The notes under the pieces were generated by a model. That model searched no databases, was not told where the DNA came from, and saw nothing but the letters and a program-made list of their open reading frames with translations. A DNA stretch of 64,000 nt. Source: Caulobacteraceae bacterium. GTDB taxonomy: Bacteria; Pseudomonadota; Alphaproteobacteria; Caulobacterales; Caulobacteraceae. The stretch spans positions 1 through 64,000 of the forward strand of contig JAIESL010000035.1 of the NCBI GenBank assembly GCA_019746095.1, read 5' to 3'. The position numbers were made by a program, and so were the translations under genes. Positions 45,490 to 53,973 of this stretch are shown piece by piece; within the stretch, counting starts at the first letter, position 1; the number at the start of each line of letters is the position of its first letter.

Positions 45490-46305
45490 ATGACCGACGT
45501 CGCCGCCTCTCCGCCGCCTGCGAAAGCATCCGCCTTCCATGAGCTGGAAGTGCTGTGGGTGCGTCACTGGACCGACCAGCTGTTCAGCTTCGCCATCGCC
45601 CGGCCCGAGGACTTCCGCTTCCGCTCCGGCGAGTTCGTGATGATCGGCCTGCCCGGTACAGACGGCGGCAAGCCGGTCCTGCGCGCCTATTCCATCGCCA
45701 GCCCCGGCTGGGCCGAGGAGCTGGAGTTCCTGTCGATCAAGGTCCCCGACGGCCCCCTGACCTCGCGCCTGCAGAAGATCCAGCCCGGCGACACTGTCCT
45801 GATGGGCAAGAAGCCGACCGGCACCCTGGTGCTGGATGCCCTGACCGGGGGTGAGCGGCTGTGGCTGATCGGAACCGGCACAGGCCTGGCCCCCTGGCTC
45901 AGCGTCGCCCGCGATCCGGACACCTACAGCCGCTTCGGCCATGTCGTGGTCTGCCACACGGTCCGCCACGCGGCCGACCTGACCTATCGCGACTTCCTGA
46001 CCTCCGGCATCCACGACGACCCGTTGATCGGCGAGGAGGCCAGGGCCCAGCTGACCTACTATCCGACCGTGACCCGCGAGCCGTTCGAACACCGCGGCCG
46101 GATCACCGACCGGATCAGTTCGGGTGCCCTGTTCGACGACCTCGGCCTGCCGCACGGCTTCTCGCCGGAGCACGACAGGGTGATGCTGTGTGGCTCCATG
46201 GCCATGATCAAGGAAACCGCCGAACTGCTGGAAGGCTTCGGCATGAAGGAAGGCTCGAACGCCGAGCCGGGCGACTATGTGCTGGAGCGCGCCTTTGTCG
46301 GATAG
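45490..46305 (+). CDS. fpr: ferredoxin-NADP+ reductase
   Basis: This 271-aa protein has an N-terminal FAD beta-barrel (FRSGEFVMIGL, RAYSIASP, with the SIKVPDGPLTSRL phosphate-binding region) and a C-terminal NADP domain (LIGTGTGLAPWLSVARD, LCGSMAMIKET). The C-terminus RAFVG is of the short bacterial type. It exchanges electrons between NADPH and ferredoxin or flavodoxin and supports redox defence and Fe-S metabolism. It overlaps the start of the chorismate mutase gene by 11 bases. Confidence 0.95.
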   Translation: MTDVAASPPPAKASAFHELEVLWVRHWTDQLFSFAIARPEDFRFRSGEFVMIGLPGTDGGKPVLRAYSIASPGWAEELEFLSIKVPDGPLTSRLQKIQPGDTVLMGKKPTGTLVLDALTGGERLWLIGTGTGLAPWLSVARDPDTYSRFGHVVVCHTVRHAADLTYRDFLTSGIHDDPLIGEEARAQLTYYPTVTREPFEHRGRITDRISSGALFDDLGLPHGFSPEHDRVMLCGSMAMIKETAELLEGFGMKEGSNAEPGDYVLERAFVG

Positions 46306-46621
46306 CGTCACGATCGATCCGCGCACCGCGCCGGAGAACTGCAGTTCCATGGTGGAGGTCCGTCAGGGCGTGGACGCCCTGGACCGCGCCCTCGTCGTGC
46401 TCCTGGCCGAGCGCCAGCGCTATATGGACGCCGCCGCCCGCATCAAGCCGGACCGCTCGGTGGTGCATGACGACGCCCGCATCGAGGATGTGGTCGCCAA
46501 GGTGCTGGCCGCCGCCGGCCCTGCGGGCCTGTCGCCCGCCATCGCCGAGCCGGTGTGGCGCACCCTGATCGACCGTTGCATCGCGCATGAGTTCGACGCG
46601 TTCGACCGGACGCGCGGTTAG
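46295..46621 (+). CDS. chorismate mutase (AroQ type)
   Basis: The track begins at an ATG (46277) inside fpr. The TTG at 46295, preceded by GGAG, is an alternative that gives 108 aa (MSDSVTID), and I chose it because it reduces the overlap to 11 bases. The all-helical AroQ fold is recognised from VEVRQGVDALDRALVVLLAERQRYMDAAARIKP, with conserved Arg, Lys and Glu/Asp positions, followed by DDARIEDVVAKVLAAA. It converts chorismate to prephenate. PchB-type isochorismate-pyruvate lyase activity is an alternative for this short form. Confidence 0.88.
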   Translation: MSDSVTIDPRTAPENCSSMVEVRQGVDALDRALVVLLAERQRYMDAAARIKPDRSVVHDDARIEDVVAKVLAAAGPAGLSPAIAEPVWRTLIDRCIAHEFDAFDRTRG

Positions 46622-46626
46622 CGTCT

Positions 46627-46684
46627 ACTCCCCGCCGTGCAGGGAGCGGGACCATCCTGAGGCGAAGGCAAAGGATGGTGGAGT
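46627..46684. repeat. imperfect palindromic intergenic element between convergent genes
   Basis: The outer arms ACTCC/GGAGT (46627 and 46680) and inner arms ACCATCCT/AGGATGGT (46651 and 46672) are nested around GAGGCGAAGGC. The first half contains its own CCCGC/GCGGG hairpin. It lies between the convergent chorismate mutase and Hpt genes. It may be a bidirectional terminator or a copy of a REP-like element; copy number cannot be judged from one window. Confidence 0.55.
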
Positions 46685-46691
46685 GGGCCGG

Positions 46692-47045
46692 CTACCCCCG
46701 CAGCGACCTGAGCATCAGCGCGTGCCGGTAGGCCGCCACATCGGCCAGGGCGATTTCCAGCGCGTCACGCACCCGGTCGAGCAGCGGCGGGGCTGTGGCC
46801 TTGTCCACGGCCTCGGCCGTCTGGCAGGCCTGTGCCAGCGCCCCCGCACCGATGCCCGCCGCCGCGCCGCGGATCGTGTGCACCCCGTCGCGCCAGCCCT
46901 CCTCGCGCACATCCAGCAGCGGCGACCACATCGCGGCCTGCTGGGCGAACAGGCCCAGCACCTCTTCCGTGATCGCGTCGTCGCCGCCGGTCATCCGTTC
47001 CAGCACGGTGAAGTCGACCGCGCCGGACAGGTCGCGCAACGCCAT
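46692..47045 (-). CDS. Hpt (histidine phosphotransfer) domain protein
   Basis: The ATG at 47045 (MALRDLSG) gives 117 aa; the track's 57 extra residues are shadow. This is a single four-helix Hpt domain with the phospho-His in VHTIRGAAAGIGA; the usual HxxKG has Arg in place of Lys. Hpt proteins relay phosphate between hybrid kinases and response regulators. Its ATG shares one base with the stop of the APC transporter gene (TGATG), so it is translationally coupled to a transporter rather than a kinase. No partner kinase is adjacent. Confidence 0.82.
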   Translation of the reverse strand: MALRDLSGAVDFTVLERMTGGDDAITEEVLGLFAQQAAMWSPLLDVREEGWRDGVHTIRGAAAGIGAGALAQACQTAEAVDKATAPPLLDRVRDALEIALADVAAYRHALMLRSLRG

Positions 47046-48496
47046 CAGCCCGCCGTCTCTTCGCCCTTGGCCAGTCGGGAGTTCCAGGCCGACCAGCCGA
47101 AATAGACGAGCAGGCCGACGGCGTTCCAGATCAGGAACCACATCTGGGTCCGGGCCGAGAGGCTGAAGAAGAAGACGATACAGCCGACGATGGTGATCCC
47201 GCCGACCAGCCACCACAGCGGGGCCTTGAACAGGCGCGGCCGGTGCGGATCGCGGATGCGCAGGACGATCAGGCAGACGCCCACCGCCGCAAAGGCCGCC
47301 AGGGTTCCGGCATTGGCCAGCGAAGCCAGTTCATCCAGCCGCATGACCCCGGCCAGTCCGGCCACCACGATGGCGGTGAAGATCGTCACCACCGCCGGCA
47401 CGCCGCGCGCTGACACCTTGGCCAGACGACGCGGCAGCAGGCCGTCACGCGCCATGCCGAGGAAGATGCGGCTCTGGCCGAACAGGAAGGCCAGCAGGAC
47501 GGTCGGCAGGGCGACCACGGCCGAGACCGCGATCCACTGCGCCGCCGTGCCCTGCCCCATTTCGCGCAGGATCAGGGCCAGGGGCTCGGGGCTTTCAGCG
47601 AAGCTGGCTACCGGCCGGGCACCGATCGCAGCAGCGGCCACGACCAGATAGAGGGCCGTGCACACAACCATCGAGCCGACGATGCCGATGGCCAGGTCAC
47701 GCTCGGGCCGTTTGGTCTCTTCCGCCGCCGTCGAGATGGCATCGAAGCCGTAGAAGGCGAAGAAGATGATGGCCGCCGCCGCCATGACCCCGGTCTGGAC
47801 CACGGGCTGGCCGGTGATCTGCTCGGCGAACGGCAGGGCCGGCGCGCCGAAGCCATTGGGCATGAAGGGGGTGAAGTTGGCAGGGTCGAAGGCCGGCAGG
47901 GCGATGGCCACAAAGGCGATCAGGGCAACGATCTTGATGACCACCAGGATGGCGTTCAGCGTGGCGCTCTCGCGGGTACCCAGCAGCAGCAGGCCCGTCA
48001 CCACGGCGATGATGAAGACGGCCGGCAGGTTTATCAGCCCGCCCTCGACGTGCGGTCCCGCCGCCAGCATGGCCGGCAGTTCAACGCCCATCCCGGCGAG
48101 GAAGCCGACCGCATAGCCCGACCAGCCCACGGCCACCGCCGACACCACCAGCGAGTATTCGAGGATCAGGCTCCAGCCCACGATCCAGGCGATCAGCTCG
48201 CCCAGCACGGCATAGGAATAGGTATAGGCGCTGCCTGCCGCCGGCATCATGGTCGAGAGTTCGGCATAGGCCAGGGCGGCGCAGGCGCAGACCAGTCCCG
48301 CCAGGGCGAAGCTGATCATCACCGCCGGTCCGGCCAGCCCGGCCCCGACCCCGATCAGGGTCAGGATGCCGGTGCCGACAATGGCACCGACGCCCAACGC
48401 CATCAGATGCGGCCAGCCCAGGGTCTTCTTCAGCGCCGGTCCGTCGTGCGGGGCCAGCATGGCGTCGATCGAGCGCCGGCGGTTCCAGAAGGCCAT
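47045..48496 (-). CDS. APC-family amino acid permease (CAT/YfnA type)
   Basis: About 483 aa starting at the ATG at 48496, with GGGGAAAA upstream; a GTG six codons earlier is also possible. About twelve helices follow a short cytoplasmic N-terminus. Family motifs are ALGVGAIVGTGILTLIGVGAG (helix 1), ELSTMMPAAGSAYTYSYAVLGE and FFAFYGFDAISTAAEETKRPERDL. It transports amino acids, often cationic or branched-chain; the exact substrate is uncertain. It is followed by the Hpt gene with a one-base overlap. Confidence 0.92.
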   Translation of the reverse strand: MAFWNRRRSIDAMLAPHDGPALKKTLGWPHLMALGVGAIVGTGILTLIGVGAGLAGPAVMISFALAGLVCACAALAYAELSTMMPAAGSAYTYSYAVLGELIAWIVGWSLILEYSLVVSAVAVGWSGYAVGFLAGMGVELPAMLAAGPHVEGGLINLPAVFIIAVVTGLLLLGTRESATLNAILVVIKIVALIAFVAIALPAFDPANFTPFMPNGFGAPALPFAEQITGQPVVQTGVMAAAAIIFFAFYGFDAISTAAEETKRPERDLAIGIVGSMVVCTALYLVVAAAAIGARPVASFAESPEPLALILREMGQGTAAQWIAVSAVVALPTVLLAFLFGQSRIFLGMARDGLLPRRLAKVSARGVPAVVTIFTAIVVAGLAGVMRLDELASLANAGTLAAFAAVGVCLIVLRIRDPHRPRLFKAPLWWLVGGITIVGCIVFFFSLSARTQMWFLIWNAVGLLVYFGWSAWNSRLAKGEETAG

Positions 48497-48585
48497 GGTC
48501 GTTTTCCCCGTCACCGCTCCCCGGCGGCTGATTCACAGGACCTTAGCCCGTCCTGCGACAAACCGAAACGGACCCCTGAATCTCC

Positions 48586-48614
48586 TTGCGCGCGAGCGGC
48601 ATTGCCATTAGGTA
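48586..48614 (+). promoter_or_regulatory. candidate promoter of tRNA-Lys
   Basis: TTGCGC and TAGGTA are separated by 17 bp and lie 84 bases before the tRNA. The match to sigma-70 is moderate. A 15-bp palindrome CCGGTCC-C-GGACCGG at 48631-48645 follows and would be in the leader. Confidence 0.35.
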
Positions 48615-48697
48615 CCCGCGCTCTCTGCAACCGGTCCCGGACCGGCGCACGCGCAGATCGCACGGGCCCTGCAAGGCTCCGCGCAGACGAATGGTCA

Positions 48698-48773
<76 letters not shown>

Positions 48774-48927
48774 TCGTCCTTTTCCACACCCCGTAGAAGG
48801 TGTCCCGGCGCGAGGCGGCGCATCTGCTGGACTTCCGCCCCCCGACAATGTTCATCTCCCCCGGCCAAGGACGCGGCCGCGGAGCGCGGCGGGAGACGTC
48901 CGCACATGTCCCCGGGGATGACACATC

Positions 48928-51900
48928 ATGAAGCGCGCTTTTCTGACCACGGTCGCCTTGCTGGCGATCGCCGGCGCCGCCGCTGCCCAGACGCCTCAAC
49001 CCGTCCCGCCGACCGCCGCCCCGCCCGTCCCCGGACCGGTCGAGCCGCAGGCGGCCGCCGTCGCCGCCCCGGCCGAGACGCCCAAATGGGACGTGCAGAA
49101 CCCGCCCGGGCCGGCGCGCGACATCTCCATTGATGTGACCCGCGGGACCTGGATGTCGCTGGACGTCAGCCCCGACGGCCAGACCATCGTCTTCGACATG
49201 CTGGGCGACATCTATGTCATGCCCGTCAGCGGCGGCGAGGCGCGGGCCATCGCCTCGGGCGTGGCCTGGGACATGCAGCCGAAATGGTCGCCCGACGGCC
49301 GCCACATCGCCTTCACCTCGGACCGGGCCGGCGGCGACAACATCTGGATCATGGAGGCCGACGGCTCCAACCCGACCCAGGTATCGAAAGAGAGCTTCCG
49401 CCTGCTGAACCAGCCGGAATGGTCGCCCGACGGCCAGTTCATCGTGGCGCGGAAACATTTCACCTCGTCCCGCTCGCTGGGGGCCGGCGAGCTGTGGATG
49501 TACCACCGCTCGGGCGGCAACGGCGTGCAGATGACCGAGCGCCGCACGCAGCAGAAGGACACGGGCGAGCCCGCCTTCTCGCCGGACGGCCGCTATGTCT
49601 ATTTCAGCGACGACGCCACGCCGGGGGCGACCTTCGAATACTCCAAGGACGTCAACGACCAGATCTACATCATTCGCCGTCTCGACCGCCAAACCGGCGA
49701 GATCGATCCCTATATCACCGGCCCCGGCGGTTCGATCCGTCCGACGCCCTCGCCCGACGGCCGGTCGATCGCCTTCATCCGCCGCGTTCGCTACCAGTCG
49801 ACCCTCTATGTCATGGACATCGAGTCCGGGCGCGAGACCGCGATCTTCTCGGGCCTCGACCGCGACCTGCAGGAAACCTGGGCCATCCACGGCGTCTATC
49901 CGGCGATCAGCTGGACCCCCGACAACCGCTCCATCGTCTTCTGGGCCGACGGCCGCATCCAGCGCGTCGAGGTCGCCAGCCAGGCGGTCGCGGACATTCC
50001 CTTCCATGTCGCCGATACACGCCGGGTGCAGGACACGGTCCGCTTCCCCGTCGAGGTCGCGCCGGACACCTTCGACGTCCGCATGATCCGCTGGGCCCGC
50101 CCCTCGCCGGACGGGACAAAGGTGGTCTTCGAGGCCCTCGGTAATCTGTGGATCCGCGACCTGCCGACCGGGACCGCGCGCCGGCTGACGCGCCAGAACG
50201 ACCATTTCGAACTCTATCCCAACTGGTCCCGCGACGGCCGCTCCATCGTCTATACGACCTGGGACGACCAGGCGCTTGGCTCGGTCCGGGTGGTCCCGGT
50301 CTCGGGCGGCGTCGGCCGCGTCGTGACCCCGCGCCCCGGCCACTATGTCGAGCCGGTGTTCTCGCCGGACGGTCGCACGGTGGTCTATCGCGCCACCGGC
50401 GGCGGCTCGCTGATGTCGGCCCTGTGGACCCGCGATCCCGGCATCTATCGTATCCCGACGGCTGGCGGAGAGCCGGTCCTTGTGACCGAAGAGGGATCGC
50501 GGCCCCAGTTCGCCGCTGAAGACGACCGCCTGTTCCTGTCCAGCCGCGAAGGGACCAGCCAGACCCTGATCTCGGTCGATCTGGACGGCAGCGACGAACG
50601 CACCCACCTGACCTCGGAATGGGCCAGTGAATTCGCCGTCTCACCCGACGGGAACTGGATCGGCTGGACCGAGCGGTTCAACGCCTATGTCGCCCCCTTC
50701 GTCATGGCGGGCCGGCCCGTCGCCATCAGCGCCGAAGGCAAGTCCCTGCCCCAGGCCCGGGTCACCCGCGACGCCGGCGAATGGCTGAGCTGGTCGGGCG
50801 ACTCGCAGCGGCTGCAGTGGTCGCTGGGGCCGGAACTGTTCACCCGCGACCTGAACCAGGCCTTCACCTTCGTCGACGGCGCGCCGGACGAACTGCCCAA
50901 GCCGGACGAGGCCGGTATCAACCTCAGCTTCAGCGCCCAGGCGGACATGCCCGAAGGCCGGATGGCCCTGACGGGTGCCCGACTGATCACCATGAACGGG
51001 ACCGAGGTGATCGAGAACGGCGTCGTCATCGTCAACGGCAACCGGATCGAGGCCATCGGTCCGGCGTTCAGCACCCCGGTGCCGGCCGGCGTCCCGGTCA
51101 TGGACATGGCCGGCAAGACCATCATGCCGGGCCTGATCGACGCCCACTGGCACGGCCCCATGGGGTCGGACGAGATCATCCCCGAACAGAGCTGGGTCAA
51201 CTACGGCTCACTGGCCTTCGGTGTGACCACGATCCACAACCCCTCGGCCGACACCAGCGAGATCTTCGCCCACAGCGAACTCGGCCGGACCGGCCGTGTC
51301 GTGGCACCGCGCATCTTCTCGACCGGCACCATCCTGTACGGGGCCACCACCGCCTTCACCGCCCAGATCGACGGCCTCGACGATGCCCTGTCGACCCTGC
51401 GACGCATGCAGGCGGCCGGAGCCTGGAGCGTCAAGAGCTACAACCAGCCCCGGCGTGACCAGCGCCAGCAGGTCATAGAAGCGGCGCGCCAGCTGAATGT
51501 GATGGTGGTGCCGGAGGGCGGCTCGCTGTTCCAGCACAATATGTCGATGATCGTCGACGGCCACACCACGATCGAGCATTCGATCCCGCTGGCCCGACTG
51601 TATGACGACGTCCACCAGCTGTGGCGGCAGACCGGCGTGGCTTACAATCCGACCCTGGCGGTGGCCTTTGGCGGCAGCTACGGCGAGAACTACTGGTACC
51701 AGGAGAGCGAGGTCTGGAACCATCCGATCCTGACCCAGTATGTCCCGCGCCGACTCCTGGACGCCCGTGCCCGCCGGCCGGTGACCCTGCCCGACAATGA
51801 GTGGAACCACATCTCTGTTGCCCGTGAGGCCACGCGCCTGTCCGAACAGGGGGTCGCCGTCCTCATCGGCGCCCACGGTCAGCGCGAAGGCCTGGCAGCG

Positions 51901-52251
51901 CACTGGGAGATGTGGATGCTGTCCCAGGGCGGCATGGCACCGCTCGATGTGATCCGGGCCGGCACCCTGAGTGGCGCGCGCGCCCTGGGCCTGGACCGGG
52001 ACCTCGGCTCGCTGGAGGTCGGCAAACTGGCCGATATGGTGGTGATGGAGCAGAACCCGCTGGAGAACATCCGCAACACCACCTCGATCGCCTTCACCAT
52101 CGCCAACGGCCGCGTCTACGACTCCGGCATGAACGAGGTCGCGCCGCGCCAACGGGCCCGTGCGCCCTTCTGGTTTACCGAGGCAGGCGGCGAAGGCTGG
52201 GCTGCCGGCACGAGCGAGGCCGAGGCCGAGGCCGACGGTCACGGTCACTGA
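48928..52251 (+). CDS. secreted TolB-like propeller/amidohydrolase fusion protein
   Basis: This 1107-aa protein has a signal peptide (VALLAIAGAAAAQ) and a Pro/Ala-rich linker. A TolB/WD40-like beta-propeller (about 60-650) repeats SPDGxxIxF blades such as DVSPDGQTIVFDM and WSPDGRHIAFTSDR. A C-terminal amidohydrolase domain (about 680-1075) has HxH in LIDAHWHGPMG, a candidate carbamylated Lys in WSVKSYNQP, His in TTIEHSIPL and a late GAHGQREGLAAH. It ends in a His/Asp/Glu-rich tail. The form is close to periplasmic imidazolonepropionase-like amidohydrolases fused to a propeller. The substrate is unknown. It follows the tRNA by 154 bases. Confidence 0.88.
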   Translation: MKRAFLTTVALLAIAGAAAAQTPQPVPPTAAPPVPGPVEPQAAAVAAPAETPKWDVQNPPGPARDISIDVTRGTWMSLDVSPDGQTIVFDMLGDIYVMPVSGGEARAIASGVAWDMQPKWSPDGRHIAFTSDRAGGDNIWIMEADGSNPTQVSKESFRLLNQPEWSPDGQFIVARKHFTSSRSLGAGELWMYHRSGGNGVQMTERRTQQKDTGEPAFSPDGRYVYFSDDATPGATFEYSKDVNDQIYIIRRLDRQTGEIDPYITGPGGSIRPTPSPDGRSIAFIRRVRYQSTLYVMDIESGRETAIFSGLDRDLQETWAIHGVYPAISWTPDNRSIVFWADGRIQRVEVASQAVADIPFHVADTRRVQDTVRFPVEVAPDTFDVRMIRWARPSPDGTKVVFEALGNLWIRDLPTGTARRLTRQNDHFELYPNWSRDGRSIVYTTWDDQALGSVRVVPVSGGVGRVVTPRPGHYVEPVFSPDGRTVVYRATGGGSLMSALWTRDPGIYRIPTAGGEPVLVTEEGSRPQFAAEDDRLFLSSREGTSQTLISVDLDGSDERTHLTSEWASEFAVSPDGNWIGWTERFNAYVAPFVMAGRPVAISAEGKSLPQARVTRDAGEWLSWSGDSQRLQWSLGPELFTRDLNQAFTFVDGAPDELPKPDEAGINLSFSAQADMPEGRMALTGARLITMNGTEVIENGVVIVNGNRIEAIGPAFSTPVPAGVPVMDMAGKTIMPGLIDAHWHGPMGSDEIIPEQSWVNYGSLAFGVTTIHNPSADTSEIFAHSELGRTGRVVAPRIFSTGTILYGATTAFTAQIDGLDDALSTLRRMQAAGAWSVKSYNQPRRDQRQQVIEAARQLNVMVVPEGGSLFQHNMSMIVDGHTTIEHSIPLARLYDDVHQLWRQTGVAYNPTLAVAFGGSYGENYWYQESEVWNHPILTQYVPRRLLDARARRPVTLPDNEWNHISVAREATRLSEQGVAVLIGAHGQREGLAAHWEMWMLSQGGMAPLDVIRAGTLSGARALGLDRDLGSLEVGKLADMVVMEQNPLENIRNTTSIAFTIANGRVYDSGMNEVAPRQRARAPFWFTEAGGEGWAAGTSEAEAEADGHGH

Positions 52252-52272
52252 CGAACAGGGAATGACAGGTCA

Positions 52273-52296
52273 GGCGGGGCCGTTCGCGGTCCCGCC
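52273..52296. terminator. bidirectional hairpin with UUCG loop between convergent genes
   Basis: GGCGGGGCCG-TTCG-CGGTCCCGCC forms a 10-bp stem with one G-T pair and an extra-stable TTCG tetraloop, between the amidohydrolase stop and the Anbu stop. No U tract is present on either side, but the stem is very stable. Confidence 0.7.
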
Positions 52297-52304
52297 GCTG
52301 TCGC

Positions 52305-53069
52305 TCAGCCTTCGAGTAGCGAGGGTCCGGGACGCTTCATCCACGGCGGCTCTGGCATCGACCGGCGGGCGGCGGCCTGGGCCTGTGTCCAGCGCAGGTG
52401 CAGGTCGGCGAAATAGGAATCGTCCTCCTCGATCCGCCGCTGGTCGCCGCTGAAATAGTCCCGGCGCAGGGTCAGGACATCGAACGGTGCGCCCACACCG
52501 ACGTTCGAACGCATCGTGGTCGAGAAAGAGATCAGCCCCAGTTTCACAGCCTCGGCCAGCGGCGTGTCGAAGGCCAGGCCGCTCTCGAGTATGGGCTTGC
52601 CGTATTTCAGCTCACCGATCTGGAGATAGGGCGTGTCGCGCCCGCATTCGATGAAATTGCCCTGGCTGTAGATCAGGTACAGGGCCATCTGCCCGCCGTT
52701 GATCTGGCCGCCCAGCAGCATCGAGGCCGAGGTGTTCAGACTGTCCGCCTCCAGCGCCGGCGCGATCGACAGCCGAACACTGCGCAGGGCGTGACCCAGT
52801 ATCTGGGCGCAGCGGAACAGGGTTGGTGCCGTCTCCAGCGTCTCGGCCGGCTCCCCGACGTTCAGATGGACCCCTTCCCGCGCCATGGCCAGGGCCGTCT
52901 GGGTGACGGAGAGATTGCCTGCGGTGCAGATGCCCAGCACCCGATCGCCCGGGCGATCGACGACATGGAGCTTGCGATAGGTCGAGATACTGTCGACGCC
53001 CGCATTGGTCCGCGTGTCGGCGATCATCGCCAACCCGTCGTCAACCAGCATGCCCACGCAATAGGTCAT
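52305..53069 (-). CDS. proteasome-type peptidase, Anbu (ancestral beta-subunit) family
   Basis: The ATG at 53069 gives 254 aa starting MTYCVGMLVDDGL, so Met removal exposes Thr as the N-terminal nucleophile. The track's 39-residue extension would bury it. Other Ntn/proteasome features are ADTRTNAGVDSIS, the Lys in STYRKLH, and the glycine-rich GICTAGNLSVTQ and ASMLLGGQINGG. Anbu proteins form ring-like or helical assemblies of uncertain peptidase activity. This gene is the last of a four-gene operon with ATP-grasp, alpha-E and transglutaminase-like genes, the classic Anbu neighbourhood. No ATPase unfoldase is nearby. Confidence 0.93.
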   Translation of the reverse strand: MTYCVGMLVDDGLAMIADTRTNAGVDSISTYRKLHVVDRPGDRVLGICTAGNLSVTQTALAMAREGVHLNVGEPAETLETAPTLFRCAQILGHALRSVRLSIAPALEADSLNTSASMLLGGQINGGQMALYLIYSQGNFIECGRDTPYLQIGELKYGKPILESGLAFDTPLAEAVKLGLISFSTTMRSNVGVGAPFDVLTLRRDYFSGDQRRIEEDDSYFADLHLRWTQAQAAARRSMPEPPWMKRPGPSLLEG

Positions 53070-53142
53070 GCGGCGCGCACTCCCCACCGCCCGTCCGTCA
53101 TGAGGCTCACGGTAACAGATTCCCGCGACAGGTAACCCACGC

Positions 53143-53970
53143 TCATGCCTGTTGCTGGCCCTGTTGCATGTCGGCGTCGCGCACATTCAGCCGCACGGCC
53201 AGCCGCTCTCCGCCGCCGCCGTAGCTGGCCCCGCGCACCGGGGCCGCGCCGCGATAGTCCAACCCCGCCGCGACGCGCACATAACGGTCGGTGGCGCAGA
53301 TGCCGTTGGCGGGATCGAAGCCGACCCAGCCGAGGTCCGGGACCCAGGCCTCGGCCCAGGCATGGGCCGCTTCCTGGTCGTCCTTGCCGTCACGGCGCAG
53401 CAGATGACCCGAGACATAGCGGGCCGGCACCCCCATCTGGCGGGCGCAGGCGATGAAGACATGGGCGTGGTCCTGACAGACACCCCGGCCAAGGGCCAGA
53501 ACCTCAGCCGCCGTATGGGTGGGGGTGGTCACCCCGACCTCAAAGGCCACTGAACCATGGATACCGGCCATCAGCCGGTGCAATCGCTCGAGGGGCGGAT
53601 GGGCCGAGAACTCCGAGGCGAAGACCCCGATCAGCTTGTCACGCCGGGTCAGGGCGGTGTCGCGCAGAAAGACCAGGGGTGACAGCGTCTCCTGCCCTGC
53701 GGGAACGACCCCCGCCGTATCCGTGGTCACCACCTCGCCCGAGACCCGGACCGTCAGGCTCTGGGTCGGCTGTTCGGTGTAGAGGGTGTGGACGATGTTG
53801 CCGAAGGCGTCCTCGGACTGGCGCAGGCGCGCGTCGACATCGGTCTCCACCCGCCAGTTGCGGACCTGCTGGGCCTCGGACGAGCGCGGTGTCAGCCGCA
53901 GGGTCTGGATGATGAAACGGGCCGCCCGGTCGTAGGCATAGGTGGTCGCGTGGTCGATCCTGATACGCAC
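53143..53970 (-). CDS. transglutaminase-like cysteine protease/amidase of the Anbu operon
   Basis: This 275-aa protein has an N-terminal beta domain typical of bacterial transglutaminase homologues (MRIRIDHATTYAYDRAARF). It also has the Cys-His-Asp triad: Cys165 in GRGVCQDHAHVF, His in EAAHAWAEAWV and Asp in GWVGFDPANG. Such proteins probably cut or form isopeptide/amide bonds. It starts three bases after the alpha-E stop. With the ATP-grasp ligase, this enzyme suggests a synthesis-and-removal cycle of a peptide-like tag or metabolite, an inference made from conserved neighbourhoods. Confidence 0.92.
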   Translation of the reverse strand: MRIRIDHATTYAYDRAARFIIQTLRLTPRSSEAQQVRNWRVETDVDARLRQSEDAFGNIVHTLYTEQPTQSLTVRVSGEVVTTDTAGVVPAGQETLSPLVFLRDTALTRRDKLIGVFASEFSAHPPLERLHRLMAGIHGSVAFEVGVTTPTHTAAEVLALGRGVCQDHAHVFIACARQMGVPARYVSGHLLRRDGKDDQEAAHAWAEAWVPDLGWVGFDPANGICATDRYVRVAAGLDYRGAAPVRGASYGGGGERLAVRLNVRDADMQQGQQQA

Positions 53971-53973
53971 GGG

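Noticed and set aside
45143-45493. 116-aa ORF in the fpr upstream region
   Set aside because: It has poor codon bias, no ribosome binding site, runs into fpr and matches no motif.
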